From an uncultured Collinsella sp. (lineage in GTDB: Bacteria > Actinomycetota > Coriobacteriia > Coriobacteriales > Coriobacteriaceae), in NCBI GenBank assembly GCA_900541285.1, contig UQJA01000077.1, positions 1-9,661 on the forward strand: DNA of 9,661 nucleotides. The letters are read 5' to 3'. A program made the translations under genes and the position numbers. A model generated the notes under the pieces. It saw nothing but the letters and a program-made list of their open reading frames with translations, searched no databases and was not told where the DNA came from. This document shows positions 1-6,364 of this stretch, piece by piece (positions within the stretch are counted from its first letter, which is position 1; every line of letters starts with the position of its first letter).

Positions 1-1003
1 GATCCAGCGCCAGTGCGTCTGCCATTTCCTGTGCGACAAGGCGGGCCTTTTCAAACACATACGGGCATTGCAGCACCTGCCCGGAACTGATGCTGTGCGT
101 CTGCGGCTGGTAGGCCTTGATATCCGCAATCGTACACGGCTCACAGCCCCACGCATGGTCGATCAGCAGTTCCGCATTCACGCCGAACATGCGGTACAAC
201 AGTTCTTCGTTATAAAATTCATCCGGTTTTCCAAGCGAGCAGCGGACGATATCGCCCATTGTGGAAAGTCCCTTTGCCTCGAGTTTTTTCGCAATCCCGT
301 GCCCGATGCGCCAGAAATCGGTCAGCGGCCGGTGCTGCCAGAGCGTTTCACGATAGCTGCGCTCGGTGAGGCAGGCGACGCGCACGCCGTTTTCATCCGG
401 CTCCACATGCTTGGCCTCGATGTCCATGGCGACTTTGGCCAGATACAGATTCGTGCCGATCCCGGCGGTTGCGGTGATGCCGGTTGTGCGCAGAACATCC
501 AGAATGACTGTCCGCGCCAGTTCCTGCGGCGTCTGGCCGTAGGTGCTTAGATATGGCGCCGCATCGATAAAGACCTCGTCGATGGAATAGACGTGTATAT
601 CCTCCGGCGCAAAGTATTTGAGGTAGATCTGATAGATCTGTGCAGAAATCTGCATATATTTTGCCATCTGCGGCGGCGCAGTGATAAAGGAAAGTTCCAA
701 TTCCGGGTGCGCGGCGAGTTCCTCTGCGTTGTCACTCCGGCCGTGCAGGCATCTTCCCGGCGCGCGCTCCCGCCGCATGGCGTTTATCTCGGAAACTCGC
801 TGCACTACCTCAAACAGCCGCGCCCGGCCTGCGATTCCATATGCCTTCAAAGACGGCGAGACAGCCAGGCAGATCGTCTTCTCTGTCCGCGCCGCATCCG
901 CCACAACAAGGTTTGTTTTTAACGGATCCAGTCCCCGCGCCGCGCATTCCACCGACGCATAAAAGGATTTCAGATCGATTGCAAGATACGCCCGTTCTGC
1001 CAC
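1..1003 (-). CDS. Y-family DNA polymerase (DinB/UmuC-like), C-terminus cut by window edge
   Basis: Translesion DNA polymerase; copies damaged templates at low fidelity. The reverse strand from the GTG at 1003 stays open to the edge (334 codons). The palm opens with LAIDLKSFYASVE (metal-binding Asp10, residues 7-19). YSIDEVFID carries the catalytic pair Asp142-Glu143. GIGTNLYLAK (181-190) is the usual Y-family loop, followed by a helix-hairpin-helix stretch (about 227-251, FWRIGHGIAKKLEAKGL). The GTG start is fixed by GGAGG eight bases upstream and by an in-frame stop at 1025-1027. Codon use (GCG, CGG, GGA, GAA) differs from the central genes and resembles gut Firmicutes. An SOS-like box and promoter lie upstream. 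The missing part should hold the rest of the little-finger domain. The family is clear; the subfamily (chromosomal DinB versus the mobile-element UmuC/UvrX type) is not. Confidence 0.93.
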   Translation of the reverse strand, partial: MAERAYLAIDLKSFYASVECAARGLDPLKTNLVVADAARTEKTICLAVSPSLKAYGIAGRARLFEVVQRVSEINAMRRERAPGRCLHGRSDNAEELAAHPELELSFITAPPQMAKYMQISAQIYQIYLKYFAPEDIHVYSIDEVFIDAAPYLSTYGQTPQELARTVILDVLRTTGITATAGIGTNLYLAKVAMDIEAKHVEPDENGVRVACLTERSYRETLWQHRPLTDFWRIGHGIAKKLEAKGLSTMGDIVRCSLGKPDEFYNEELLYRMFGVNAELLIDHAWGCEPCTIADIKAYQPQTHSISSGQVLQCPYVFEKARLVAQEMADALALD

Positions 1004-1034
1004 ACGCCCAGCCTCCCTTCGGTTTTATGCTCCT

Positions 1035-1064
1035 ATCATACCACCGAATTTGGAAAGGATGCAA
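1035..1064 (-). promoter_or_regulatory. Putative promoter of the Y-family polymerase gene
   Basis: Reading the minus strand, a -10 TATGAT (1040-1035, five of six consensus bases) follows an 18-base spacer after a weak -35 TTGCAT (1064-1059). The start codon is about 30 bases downstream of the -10, so the leader would be short. The -10 is good; the -35 is poor, which suits a gene that is normally repressed and induced on demand. Confidence 0.5.
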
Positions 1065-1072
1065 GTGCTATT

Positions 1073-1086
1073 AGAAAATTTGTTCG
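1073..1086 (-). promoter_or_regulatory. SOS-box-like site (LexA/DinR type) upstream of polymerase gene
   Basis: On the minus strand the site reads CGAACAAATTTTCT. Against the Gram-positive SOS consensus CGAAC-RNRY-GTTYC it matches 12 of 14 positions, including the whole CGAAC half and the RNRY centre; the second half is degenerate. It lies just upstream of the putative -35. A LexA-type operator is expected for a translesion polymerase, but binding is inferred from sequence only. Confidence 0.45.
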
Positions 1087-1129
1087 ATTTTACGAATAAA
1101 AAACCTTCTTGTGCCGCTGCGCTGCCGGG

Positions 1130-1798
1130 TTATTCAATCGTGGCCTGCAGGCACTGATAAACGCCGTCCATGCAGACGAGCAGGGATAGACCGCTTCCCG
1201 CCGGGGTCAGAAGCTGGAACCCCGCTTCGGTGGGGCATGCCTCATAGCAAACGCCGCCCAGGACAGCGTAAACGGGTGTGTCCTTGTCCGGAGTTAAGTC
1301 TTCAAATGTGCCGGTATAGATAAACAGGCCCTCATAAGCCGATTTGCTCTGCGAGACGGAAATCGTCTGTTCTCCCGGCTGCGCCTCGAGCGCTTCGCGC
1401 TTGGCATCCTCAAGCGCAGTGCGCAGCTCATCGAGCTCGGTCGACTTGGCGTCGACCTCCCCCATCGTCAACAGGCTACCCGCGCCGTCGATGCAACCCT
1501 GCAGCACAGCGCGCTCGTCATCGGTGGCATAGTCACCGTACATGTTCATGATGATCTGAGCGCGCATCTCCAGGGAATCGCGCTTGGCCTCCATCGAGGC
1601 GTTCCACTCCTGCATGGAACCATAACCATCGCCGCGATAGTCAACGGGCTGTACCAGCGTCGTCTCGGACGGCGTAGATCCAACCGTATCGGACAGTGTT
1701 GCGGCGTGGGCATCAGTTGCACCGGCGCCCGCCAAAAGTGCCACGGTCAGAGCGGCGGAAAGGGCGGCGGCTTTCGGTTTTCGTGAATCGATCCTCAT
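1130..1798 (-). CDS. Secreted protein of unknown function (222 aa, signal peptide)
   Basis: I do not recognise this family. The ATG at 1798 is chosen over more upstream in-frame starts because it is followed by a textbook signal peptide: basic MRIDSRKPK, a hydrophobic stretch (about 10-27), and likely cleavage after AHA near residue 32. A GGAGG precedes it by 11 bases. Residues about 62-140 are charged and probably helical or coiled-coil. The last ~80 residues look like a compact beta-rich domain with four cysteines (184, 188, 209, 216) that could form disulfides outside the cell. Codon style shifts near residue 140: upstream is C-ending like the central genes, downstream is mixed with GAA, GGA, ACA and TTA. 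That may mark a domain fusion or recombination point. Exported probably to the envelope or medium; no anchor motif is visible. Confidence 0.75.
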   Translation of the reverse strand: MRIDSRKPKAAALSAALTVALLAGAGATDAHAATLSDTVGSTPSETTLVQPVDYRGDGYGSMQEWNASMEAKRDSLEMRAQIIMNMYGDYATDDERAVLQGCIDGAGSLLTMGEVDAKSTELDELRTALEDAKREALEAQPGEQTISVSQSKSAYEGLFIYTGTFEDLTPDKDTPVYAVLGGVCYEACPTEAGFQLLTPAGSGLSLLVCMDGVYQCLQATIE

Positions 1799-1964
1799 GT
1801 AGCTGGAAACCTCCGTAGTGCGTTTTTGCTGCGTTTGAGCTGCGTGTGATTCGATCGCGCTGCATAGTACCCCGAGCAAATCGCGACCTGCGGTTTTACT
1901 CAAAAGGCGCACGTCAATTGCGTAAAACTCACATCCTCTCAACAGGAGTTTTCCACAACTCAAA

Positions 1965-2010
1965 TGCATAAAGCGTGTCAAAAACCCTGTTTTTGCACCC
2001 GCTCTATGCA
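1965..2010 (-). repeat. Long imperfect inverted repeat next to the metY terminator
   Basis: Outer arms TGCATA (1965-1970) and TATGCA (2005-2010) enclose AGCG/CGCT and a perfect inner hairpin CAAAAAC-CCT-GTTTTTG (1979-1995). On the minus strand it starts at the U-tract of the metY terminator, so it could be a back-up terminator or the start of the leader of the secreted-protein gene. Function unknown. Confidence 0.5.
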
Positions 2011-2050
2011 AAAAAGGCGCCTGTGCAACCATTGTTCGCACAGGCGCCTT
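2010..2050 (-). terminator. Rho-independent terminator of metY
   Basis: A perfect 13-bp stem, AAGGCGCCTGTGC (2014-2026) against GCACAGGCGCCTT (2038-2050), has an 11-base loop. On the minus strand it runs directly into six U residues (plus 2015-2010). It lies about 60 bases beyond the metY stop codon in the right orientation, the classic intrinsic terminator layout. Confidence 0.88.
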
Positions 2051-2110
2051 GAGCAGGCATTTTATGCAGTTATACCTATCGAGTCGCAAGGGGTCCTTGC
2101 ACAAGTCGCC

Positions 2111-3421
2111 TTACTCGTCCAGCGCGGCGAAGGCCTGCTTCAGATCCCAAATGATATCCTCGGCGTTCTCGGTACCGATGGAAAGACGGATCGTGGAGGG
2201 CGTGATGTTCTGCTCGGCGAGCTCCTCGGCAGAGAGCTGGGAGTGCGTGGTGGTAGCCGGGTGCACGACGAGCGACTTGACGTCGGCCACGTTGGCGAGC
2301 AGCGAGAACACCTGCAGATGATCGATGAACTTCCAGGCGGCCTCCTGGCCACCCTTAATCTCAAAGGTAAAGATCGAGGCACCGCCGTTGGGGAAGTACT
2401 TCTGATAGAGCTCGTGATCGGGGTGCTCAGACAGGCTCGGGTGGTTCACCTTGGCGACATGGCTGTCACCAGCCAGGAACTCAACGACCTTCTTGGTGTT
2501 CTCGACATGACGGTCAACGCGCAGCGACAGAGTCTCGGTGCCCTGGAGCAGGATCCAGGCGTTGAACGGGCTGATGCAGGCGCCCTCGTCACGCAGCAAG
2601 ATAGCGCGGACATAGGTTGCGAAGGCGGCGGGACCGGCAGCCTCGGCAAACGAGACGCCATGGTAGGAGGGGTTGGGCTCGGCGATCTGCGCATACTTGC
2701 CGCTCGCCTTCCAATCGAAGTTACCGCCGTCGACGATCACACCGCCCAGCGAGGTGCCGTGGCCGCCGATGAACTTGGTTGCGGAGTGAACGACGATGTT
2801 GGCACCATGCTCCAGCGGACGGAACAGATACGGGGTGCCGAAGGTGTTGTCGACGACAACCGGCAGACCGTGCTTCTTGGCGATCTCGGAGATGGCGTCG
2901 ATGTTGGGGATGTCGGAGTTGGGGTTGCCGAGCGTCTCGAGATAGATGACCGTGGTGTTGTCCCTGATGGCACCCTCAACCTCTTCCAGGTTATGGGCAT
3001 CGACAAACGTGGTCTCGACGCCAAACTGGGAGAGCGTATGCTCCAGCAGGTTGTAGGAACCGCCGTAGATGGTCTTCTGGGCGACCACGTGGTCACCGGC
3101 CTGGGCGAGAGCCTGCAGGGTATAGGTGATGGCAGCGGCACCGGAGGCGACGGCAAGACCTGCCACGCCACCCTCGAGTGCGGCGATACGGTCCTCGAAG
3201 ACGCCCTGGGTGGAGTTGGTCAGACGGCCGTAGATGTTGCCGGCGTCGGCAAGACCAAAGCGGTCGGCGGCGTGCTGGGAATTGCGGAACACATAGCTCG
3301 TGGTCTGGTAGATAGGCACGGCGCGGGAGTCGGATGCGGGATCGGCGCTCTCCTGGCCAACGTGAAGCTGCAGGGTATCGAAACCAAAGGTGTGCTCGGG
3401 GTTGTTGATGAACTGGCTCAT
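2111..3421 (-). CDS. metY: O-acetylhomoserine sulfhydrylase (PLP enzyme, MetY)
   Basis: Cytoplasmic PLP enzyme of the Cys/Met-metabolism family (cystathionine gamma-synthase fold). It condenses O-acetylhomoserine with sulfide to homocysteine, the direct-sulfhydrylation route to methionine. The 436-residue length is normal for MetY and longer than the ~390 residues of cystathionine synthases and lyases. Visible motifs: SGAAA (93-97) near the phosphate site, ETLGNP (162-167), cofactor-contacting DNTF with Asp191, and VHSATKFIGGHG with Schiff-base Lys216. The start is fixed by AAGGAG six bases before the ATG. It has its own promoter, a ~175-nt leader with a small Cys-containing ORF, and a strong terminator, so it is probably monocistronic. 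A LysR gene diverges from its promoter. Some activity on O-acetylserine is possible, as in related enzymes. Confidence 0.96.
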   Translation of the reverse strand: MSQFINNPEHTFGFDTLQLHVGQESADPASDSRAVPIYQTTSYVFRNSQHAADRFGLADAGNIYGRLTNSTQGVFEDRIAALEGGVAGLAVASGAAAITYTLQALAQAGDHVVAQKTIYGGSYNLLEHTLSQFGVETTFVDAHNLEEVEGAIRDNTTVIYLETLGNPNSDIPNIDAISEIAKKHGLPVVVDNTFGTPYLFRPLEHGANIVVHSATKFIGGHGTSLGGVIVDGGNFDWKASGKYAQIAEPNPSYHGVSFAEAAGPAAFATYVRAILLRDEGACISPFNAWILLQGTETLSLRVDRHVENTKKVVEFLAGDSHVAKVNHPSLSEHPDHELYQKYFPNGGASIFTFEIKGGQEAAWKFIDHLQVFSLLANVADVKSLVVHPATTTHSQLSAEELAEQNITPSTIRLSIGTENAEDIIWDLKQAFAALDE

Positions 3422-3475
3422 GATGATCTCCTTGATCGAACAAAAGTAAATAAAAAAAGAGAAGTAAGTCGCTGT

Positions 3476-3507
3476 CTCCTGATCACGCCGACGGGCGCAA
3501 ACAGGAG
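3476..3507 (-). promoter_or_regulatory. RNA hairpin in metY leader overlapping the leader-ORF stop
   Basis: On the minus-strand RNA, CUCCUGUUUGCGCC (3507-3494) can pair with GGCGUGAUCAGGAG (3489-3476) around the four-base loop CGUC. There are eleven Watson-Crick pairs, two G-U wobbles and one U-U mismatch. The wobbles form only in the minus-strand transcript. The 5' arm contains the second Cys codon of the leader ORF and the 3' arm contains its stop. No U-tract follows directly; a U7 run comes about 17 bases later. The CUCCU of the 5' arm is also complementary to the AGGAG of the metY ribosome-binding site, so alternative pairing is conceivable. Confidence 0.55.
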
Positions 3508-3536
3508 CCCGGCATTCGTCTTGGTAAGCAATTCAT
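3483..3536 (-). CDS. Putative metY leader peptide, 17 codons with two Cys
   Basis: A small ORF encoding MNCLPRRMPGSCLRPSA lies within the metY leader. Its ribosome-binding site is excellent: AAAGGAGG at 3551-3544, seven bases before the ATG, stronger than that of metY. Codons 3 (TGC) and 12 (TGT) are cysteine; codon 12 lies in the 5' arm of a hairpin whose 3' arm holds the TGA stop. This is the arrangement expected of ribosome-mediated attenuation sensing charged tRNA-Cys, in front of a sulfur-assimilation gene. Translation and function are inferred. Only two non-adjacent Cys codons occur, fewer than in classical attenuators, so it could instead respond to another signal or simply be a coupling ORF. 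Confidence 0.6.
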   Translation of the reverse strand: MNCLPRRMPGSCLRPSA

Positions 3537-3567
3537 ATGCGGGCCTCCTTTCGCATCCCGGTTCCGT

Positions 3568-3587
3568 GGTTGGCTTAATTACCTACC
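3568..3587. promoter_or_regulatory. Possible operator in the metY/lysR intergenic region
   Basis: An imperfect dyad GGTNGG-N8-CCNACC lies in the early metY leader, just after the predicted transcription start and ahead of the leader ORF. It could be a site for the divergent LysR-type regulator, but it lacks a clear T-N11-A core. A second perfect palindrome, GATAGCTATC (3669-3678), sits just upstream of the lysR ribosome-binding site. Both are weak calls based on symmetry and position. Confidence 0.25.
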
Positions 3588-3604
3588 GCCTTTGTGTGTT
3601 TTGA

Positions 3605-3633
3605 ATAGTACGAGCATTGTTTCCCTCGGTCAA
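3605..3633 (-). promoter_or_regulatory. Promoter of metY
   Basis: On the minus strand, -35 TTGACC (3633-3628, five of six consensus bases) is followed by an ideal 17-base spacer and -10 TACTAT (3610-3605, four of six). Transcription should start near 3598, giving a leader of about 175 bases that contains the leader ORF and hairpin. Confidence 0.7.
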
Positions 3634-3694
3634 TCACTTAAAAACGCTAACCTGTTATCGGTTTTTTAGATAGCTATCGAAAGGACGGGCGCCG

Positions 3695-4597
3695 ATGACC
3701 CTCCAGCAGCTTCGCTTTCTTATCGCCGTGGCAGAATCCGGCTCAATTAACGCCGCAGCTCAGCGCCTCTATACCGCTCAGTCCAACATCTCAAACGCCG
3801 TCAAAAGCCTGGAACAGGAACTCAATCTGGAGATCTTTACGCGCTCCAGCCGCGGCGTCACGCTCACCAACGACGGCACCGAGCTTTTGGGTTATGCACG
3901 CCAGGTCGTAGAGCAGGCCGACATGCTCGAGGCCCGCTACGAGGACGGCGGTACCCCGCAAGCCCGCCTCGCCATTTCCGCCCAGCACTACGCCTTTTCG
4001 GTCGAGGCCTTTGTCAACGTAGTCGAGCGCTGCCGCGACAGCAAGTTCGAGTTCATCATGCGCGAGACCACCACATCGCAGATCATCGATGACGTCCGCG
4101 CATTTCGCAGCGACATCGGCATCCTCTATCTGGACGACTTTAACGCCCGCGTTCTGCAGAAGGCTTTTGCCGATGCGCGCGCGAGCTTCCATCCCCTATT
4201 CGACGCGACGGTCCACGTCTTCGTTAGCGAGCGCCACCCGCTTGCCCGCCGCCCGCAGCTGTCCCTTGCCGACCTCACACCATATACGCGCTACAGCTTT
4301 GAGCAGGGAACCTCAAACTCCTTCTATTACGCCGAGGAACCTTTTAGCTATATCCCTTGCGACCGCAACATACGAATCTCGGACCGCGGAACACTTACTA
4401 ACTTACTTATCACGTCGAACGGCTACACCCTGTCGACCGGTGTCCTCTCCAATGAAATGCAATGGGGTATGGCATCGATCCCGTTAGCAGACGCCTCAAC
4501 GATGCACGTAGGCTATATCATGCACGACGAGCGCAAGCCCTCTCCCCTCTTGCAGCAATACCTCGACGAGCTCAACCGCATCATCCATGCCAACTAA
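3695..4597 (+). CDS. LysR-type transcriptional regulator, divergent from metY
   Basis: DNA-binding regulator of 300 residues, normal LysR length. The N-terminal winged helix-turn-helix is clear: MTLQQLRFLIAVAESGSINAAAQRL, then TAQSNISNAVKSLEQELNLEIFTRSSRGVTLTNDG (about residues 1-62). A linker helix follows, then a substrate-binding-like effector domain from about residue 90 (start LAISAQHYAF). The ATG has AAGGA nine bases upstream. It is transcribed away from metY across a ~270-base shared regulatory region, the usual arrangement for LysR regulators and their targets. It therefore plausibly controls metY in response to a sulfur metabolite, as CysB/CmbR-type relatives do. The effector is inferred from context only. 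No terminator was identified downstream; rnhA begins 99 bases later. Confidence 0.93.
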   Translation: MTLQQLRFLIAVAESGSINAAAQRLYTAQSNISNAVKSLEQELNLEIFTRSSRGVTLTNDGTELLGYARQVVEQADMLEARYEDGGTPQARLAISAQHYAFSVEAFVNVVERCRDSKFEFIMRETTTSQIIDDVRAFRSDIGILYLDDFNARVLQKAFADARASFHPLFDATVHVFVSERHPLARRPQLSLADLTPYTRYSFEQGTSNSFYYAEEPFSYIPCDRNIRISDRGTLTNLLITSNGYTLSTGVLSNEMQWGMASIPLADASTMHVGYIMHDERKPSPLLQQYLDELNRIIHAN

Positions 4598-4652
4598 CTG
4601 TCGGAAGACGGGGTAGAAATCGTAGATTGCTAGCCCCCGGCGGGCATGGCGC

Positions 4653-4658
4653 TACAAT
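4653..4658 (+). promoter_or_regulatory. Candidate -10 element of rnhA
   Basis: TACAAT (five of six consensus bases) lies 38 bases before the rnhA start and is preceded by GCGC. The same octamer GCGCTACA recurs at 5213-5220 at a similar distance from the next gene. No good -35 is seen at 16-18 bases, so the promoter call rests on the -10 and its recurrence. Confidence 0.4.
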
Positions 4659-4696
4659 GGTCACTCACACGAAACGTACCCAACGAAAGGAACCAT

Positions 4697-5182
4697 GTGA
4701 AGGTCATCATCTACACCGACGGCTCGGCCCGATCAAATCCGGGACGCGGCGGCTACGGCGCCGTACTTAAATACACCAACCCCGCCGGCAAGACCTTCAC
4801 CTCCGAGCTTTCACGCGGCTACGCCAAGACTACCAACAACCGCATGGAACTCATGGCGGTCATCGTGGCGCTCGAGGCGCTCAACCGCCCCTGCGAGGTC
4901 GAGGTCCATTCCGATTCACAGTACGTCGTCAACGCTTTCAATAAACACTGGATCGACGGCTGGAAAAAGCGCGGGTGGAAAACTGCCAACAAGCAGCCCG
5001 TTAAGAACCGCGACCTGTGGGAGCGCCTGCTTGCCGCCAAAAGCAAGCATAAGGTGGAGTTCATCTGGGTTAAGGGTCACGCCGGACACGAGCTCAACGA
5101 GCGCTGCGATGAGCTCGCCACCACGGCGGCCGACGGCAGCAACCTCGATATCGACACCGGCTTTAACGAGAGCGACCTGTAA
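4697..5182 (+). CDS. rnhA: Ribonuclease HI
   Basis: Cytoplasmic endonuclease that cuts the RNA strand of RNA-DNA hybrids, for example Okazaki primers and R-loops. The 161 residues match the usual ~155. The four catalytic acidic residues are in place: Asp8 (IYTDGSARSNPG), Glu51 (NNRMELMAV), Asp73 (HSDSQYV) and Asp138 (NERCDELA), plus His128 in KGHAGHE. The basic-protrusion region (WIDGWKKRGWKT, about 85-96) is present, as in E. coli RNase HI. The start is taken as GTG 4697, giving VKVIIYTDG and an AAAGGA five bases upstream. The overlapping ATG at 4695 is followed immediately by a stop, and the in-frame ATG at 4646 overlaps the likely promoter. A short acidic tail (DIDTGFNESDL) extends past the fold. 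Confidence 0.96.
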   Translation: MKVIIYTDGSARSNPGRGGYGAVLKYTNPAGKTFTSELSRGYAKTTNNRMELMAVIVALEALNRPCEVEVHSDSQYVVNAFNKHWIDGWKKRGWKTANKQPVKNRDLWERLLAAKSKHKVEFIWVKGHAGHELNERCDELATTAADGSNLDIDTGFNESDL

Positions 5183-5216
5183 TAGCGTTTTCGCGCAGCT
5201 TTATATCCCCACGCGC

Positions 5217-5222
5217 TACACT
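5217..5222 (+). promoter_or_regulatory. Candidate -10 element upstream of Gfo/Idh/MocA gene
   Basis: TACACT (four of six consensus bases) lies 33 bases before the oxidoreductase ATG, within GCGCTACA shared with the rnhA promoter region (4649-4656). No convincing -35 is visible. It suggests a separate start of transcription for the oxidoreductase-acylphosphatase pair, although read-through from rnhA is equally possible. Confidence 0.35.
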
Positions 5223-5255
5223 CATCCTGTAGACCAAACAACGCAAGGGGGACGT

Positions 5256-6362
5256 ATGCTGCGCATCGCGACCATCGGCACATCCATGATCACCGACGAC
5301 TTTATCCAAGTCGTCGGTGCCAACGACCAGGCTGCATTCGTAGGCACGCTCTCGCGCAATGCCGAGCGCGGTGCAGCCTTTACCGCCGAACACGGCGGCG
5401 AACGCAACTTCACCGCACTTGATGAGCTCGCGTCCGCCGCCGACGTCGACGCCGTCTATGTTGGCAGCCCTAACGCACTTCACCACGAGCAGGCCCTTGC
5501 CTGCATCGCCGGTGGCAAGCATGTCATCGTCGAGAAGCCCTTCTGCGCCACCGAAGCACAGGCGCTGGAAGTCTTCCGCGCTGCCGAGGCAGCAGGTGTC
5601 GTGGCCCTCGAGGCCATGCGTCCCCTCCACGATCCTGCCTTCCACGCCATCGAGGATGCCCTGGGCGAGATCGCCCCCATCCGCCGCGCCTCATTGCGCT
5701 TTGGCAAATATTCCTCGCGCTACAACGAGATTCTCGCGGGACGCGCCACCAATATCTTCGACTGCAATATGGCATCGGGTTCCCTCATGGACATTGGCGT
5801 CTACGCCGTCGAGCCCATGGTCGAGATTTTCGGCATGCCCTCCGGCCTTACGAGCATGACTACTCTGCTCGACCCCACCACGCGACAGCTCACGCACGGC
5901 CCCATCGACGGCTGCGGTTCCATCCTCGCCAGCTATGGCGGAGGCCGCATCTCCGTCGAGCTCGCGCACTCCAAAATTACGAATGACCTGCTGCCCTCGC
6001 AGATCGAAGGCGAGCGTGGCACTATCCAGATCGACCATCTGTCCACGCCCCGCAACGTCCGCATCGACTATCGCGGCGATGTCGTACGCGGCTCAGCGAC
6101 CGAGGCACCGCGCGAACAGGGCGACAACGGCCGCGTGCTCGACCTGCCCAAATCGAGCAACACTATGGAATACGAACTCACAGACTTTATCACCGCCATC
6201 GGCGGCATCGATAACGTTAAGGAAGAGATTTGGGAGACCCCGGCGGGACGCCACGAGCTTGGCCACTACCGCGATGTCACACTCGTCTCACTGCGCATCA
6301 TGGATGCCGTGCGCCAGCAGGCCGGCATAACCTTCCCAGCCGACGCAGGCAAGCAGGCATAG
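5256..6362 (+). CDS. Gfo/Idh/MocA-family NAD(P)-dependent oxidoreductase
   Basis: Cytoplasmic dehydrogenase of the Gfo/Idh/MocA family, which usually oxidises or reduces sugars, inositols or related polyols. Length is 368 residues, typical. An N-terminal Rossmann domain starts MLRIATIGTSMITDDF (the Gly-rich loop is reduced to TIGTS). Strand DAVYVGSPNALH (65-76) and the family motif EKP with Lys94 (93-95) follow, then the C-terminal alpha/beta domain with MDIGVYAVEP (178-187). The ATG at 5256 follows AAGGGGG; longer upstream readings run back into rnhA and are unlikely. The substrate cannot be deduced; there is no sugar transporter or kinase next to it. The downstream acylphosphatase starts two bases after its stop, so the two are co-transcribed and probably translationally coupled, with no obvious metabolic link. 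Confidence 0.92.
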   Translation: MLRIATIGTSMITDDFIQVVGANDQAAFVGTLSRNAERGAAFTAEHGGERNFTALDELASAADVDAVYVGSPNALHHEQALACIAGGKHVIVEKPFCATEAQALEVFRAAEAAGVVALEAMRPLHDPAFHAIEDALGEIAPIRRASLRFGKYSSRYNEILAGRATNIFDCNMASGSLMDIGVYAVEPMVEIFGMPSGLTSMTTLLDPTTRQLTHGPIDGCGSILASYGGGRISVELAHSKITNDLLPSQIEGERGTIQIDHLSTPRNVRIDYRGDVVRGSATEAPREQGDNGRVLDLPKSSNTMEYELTDFITAIGGIDNVKEEIWETPAGRHELGHYRDVTLVSLRIMDAVRQQAGITFPADAGKQA

Positions 6363-6364
6363 CT

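Larger units (their letters stand above)
1799..2110. other. Gene-free stretch between the secreted-protein gene and metY
   Basis: No convincing gene is seen here. It holds the metY terminator and a second hairpin (1965-2050). The remaining ~165 bases upstream of the secreted-protein start probably carry its leader and promoter. A perfect -35-like TTGACA exists on the minus strand (plus positions 1977-1982), but no good -10 lies at a proper distance, so no promoter is called. In-frame upstream extension of the secreted-protein ORF through this stretch runs across the terminator hairpin and is not credible as coding sequence. Confidence 0.6.

Noticed and set aside
68..550. Plus-strand frame at the left end
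   Set aside because: It lies opposite the Y-family polymerase, whose catalytic motifs are unmistakable on the minus strand.
1098..1132. Intrinsic terminator after the secreted-protein gene
   Set aside because: A U6 run is present on the minus strand, but the stem in front of it (AACC/GGTT with a large loop) is too weak to call.
1799..2104. N-terminal extension of the secreted-protein ORF up to 2104
   Set aside because: It would place 102 residues before a textbook signal peptide and read through the metY terminator; the ATG at 1798 is far better.
1964..3604. Plus-strand 546-codon open frame opposite metY
   Set aside because: It is the antisense shadow of metY, runs across the metY terminator hairpin, has no family motifs, and the minus strand has clear PLP-enzyme motifs.
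3422..3620. SAM-I (S-box) riboswitch in the metY leader
   Set aside because: I looked for the conserved S-box core elements and did not find them; the leader ORF and hairpin explain the region better.
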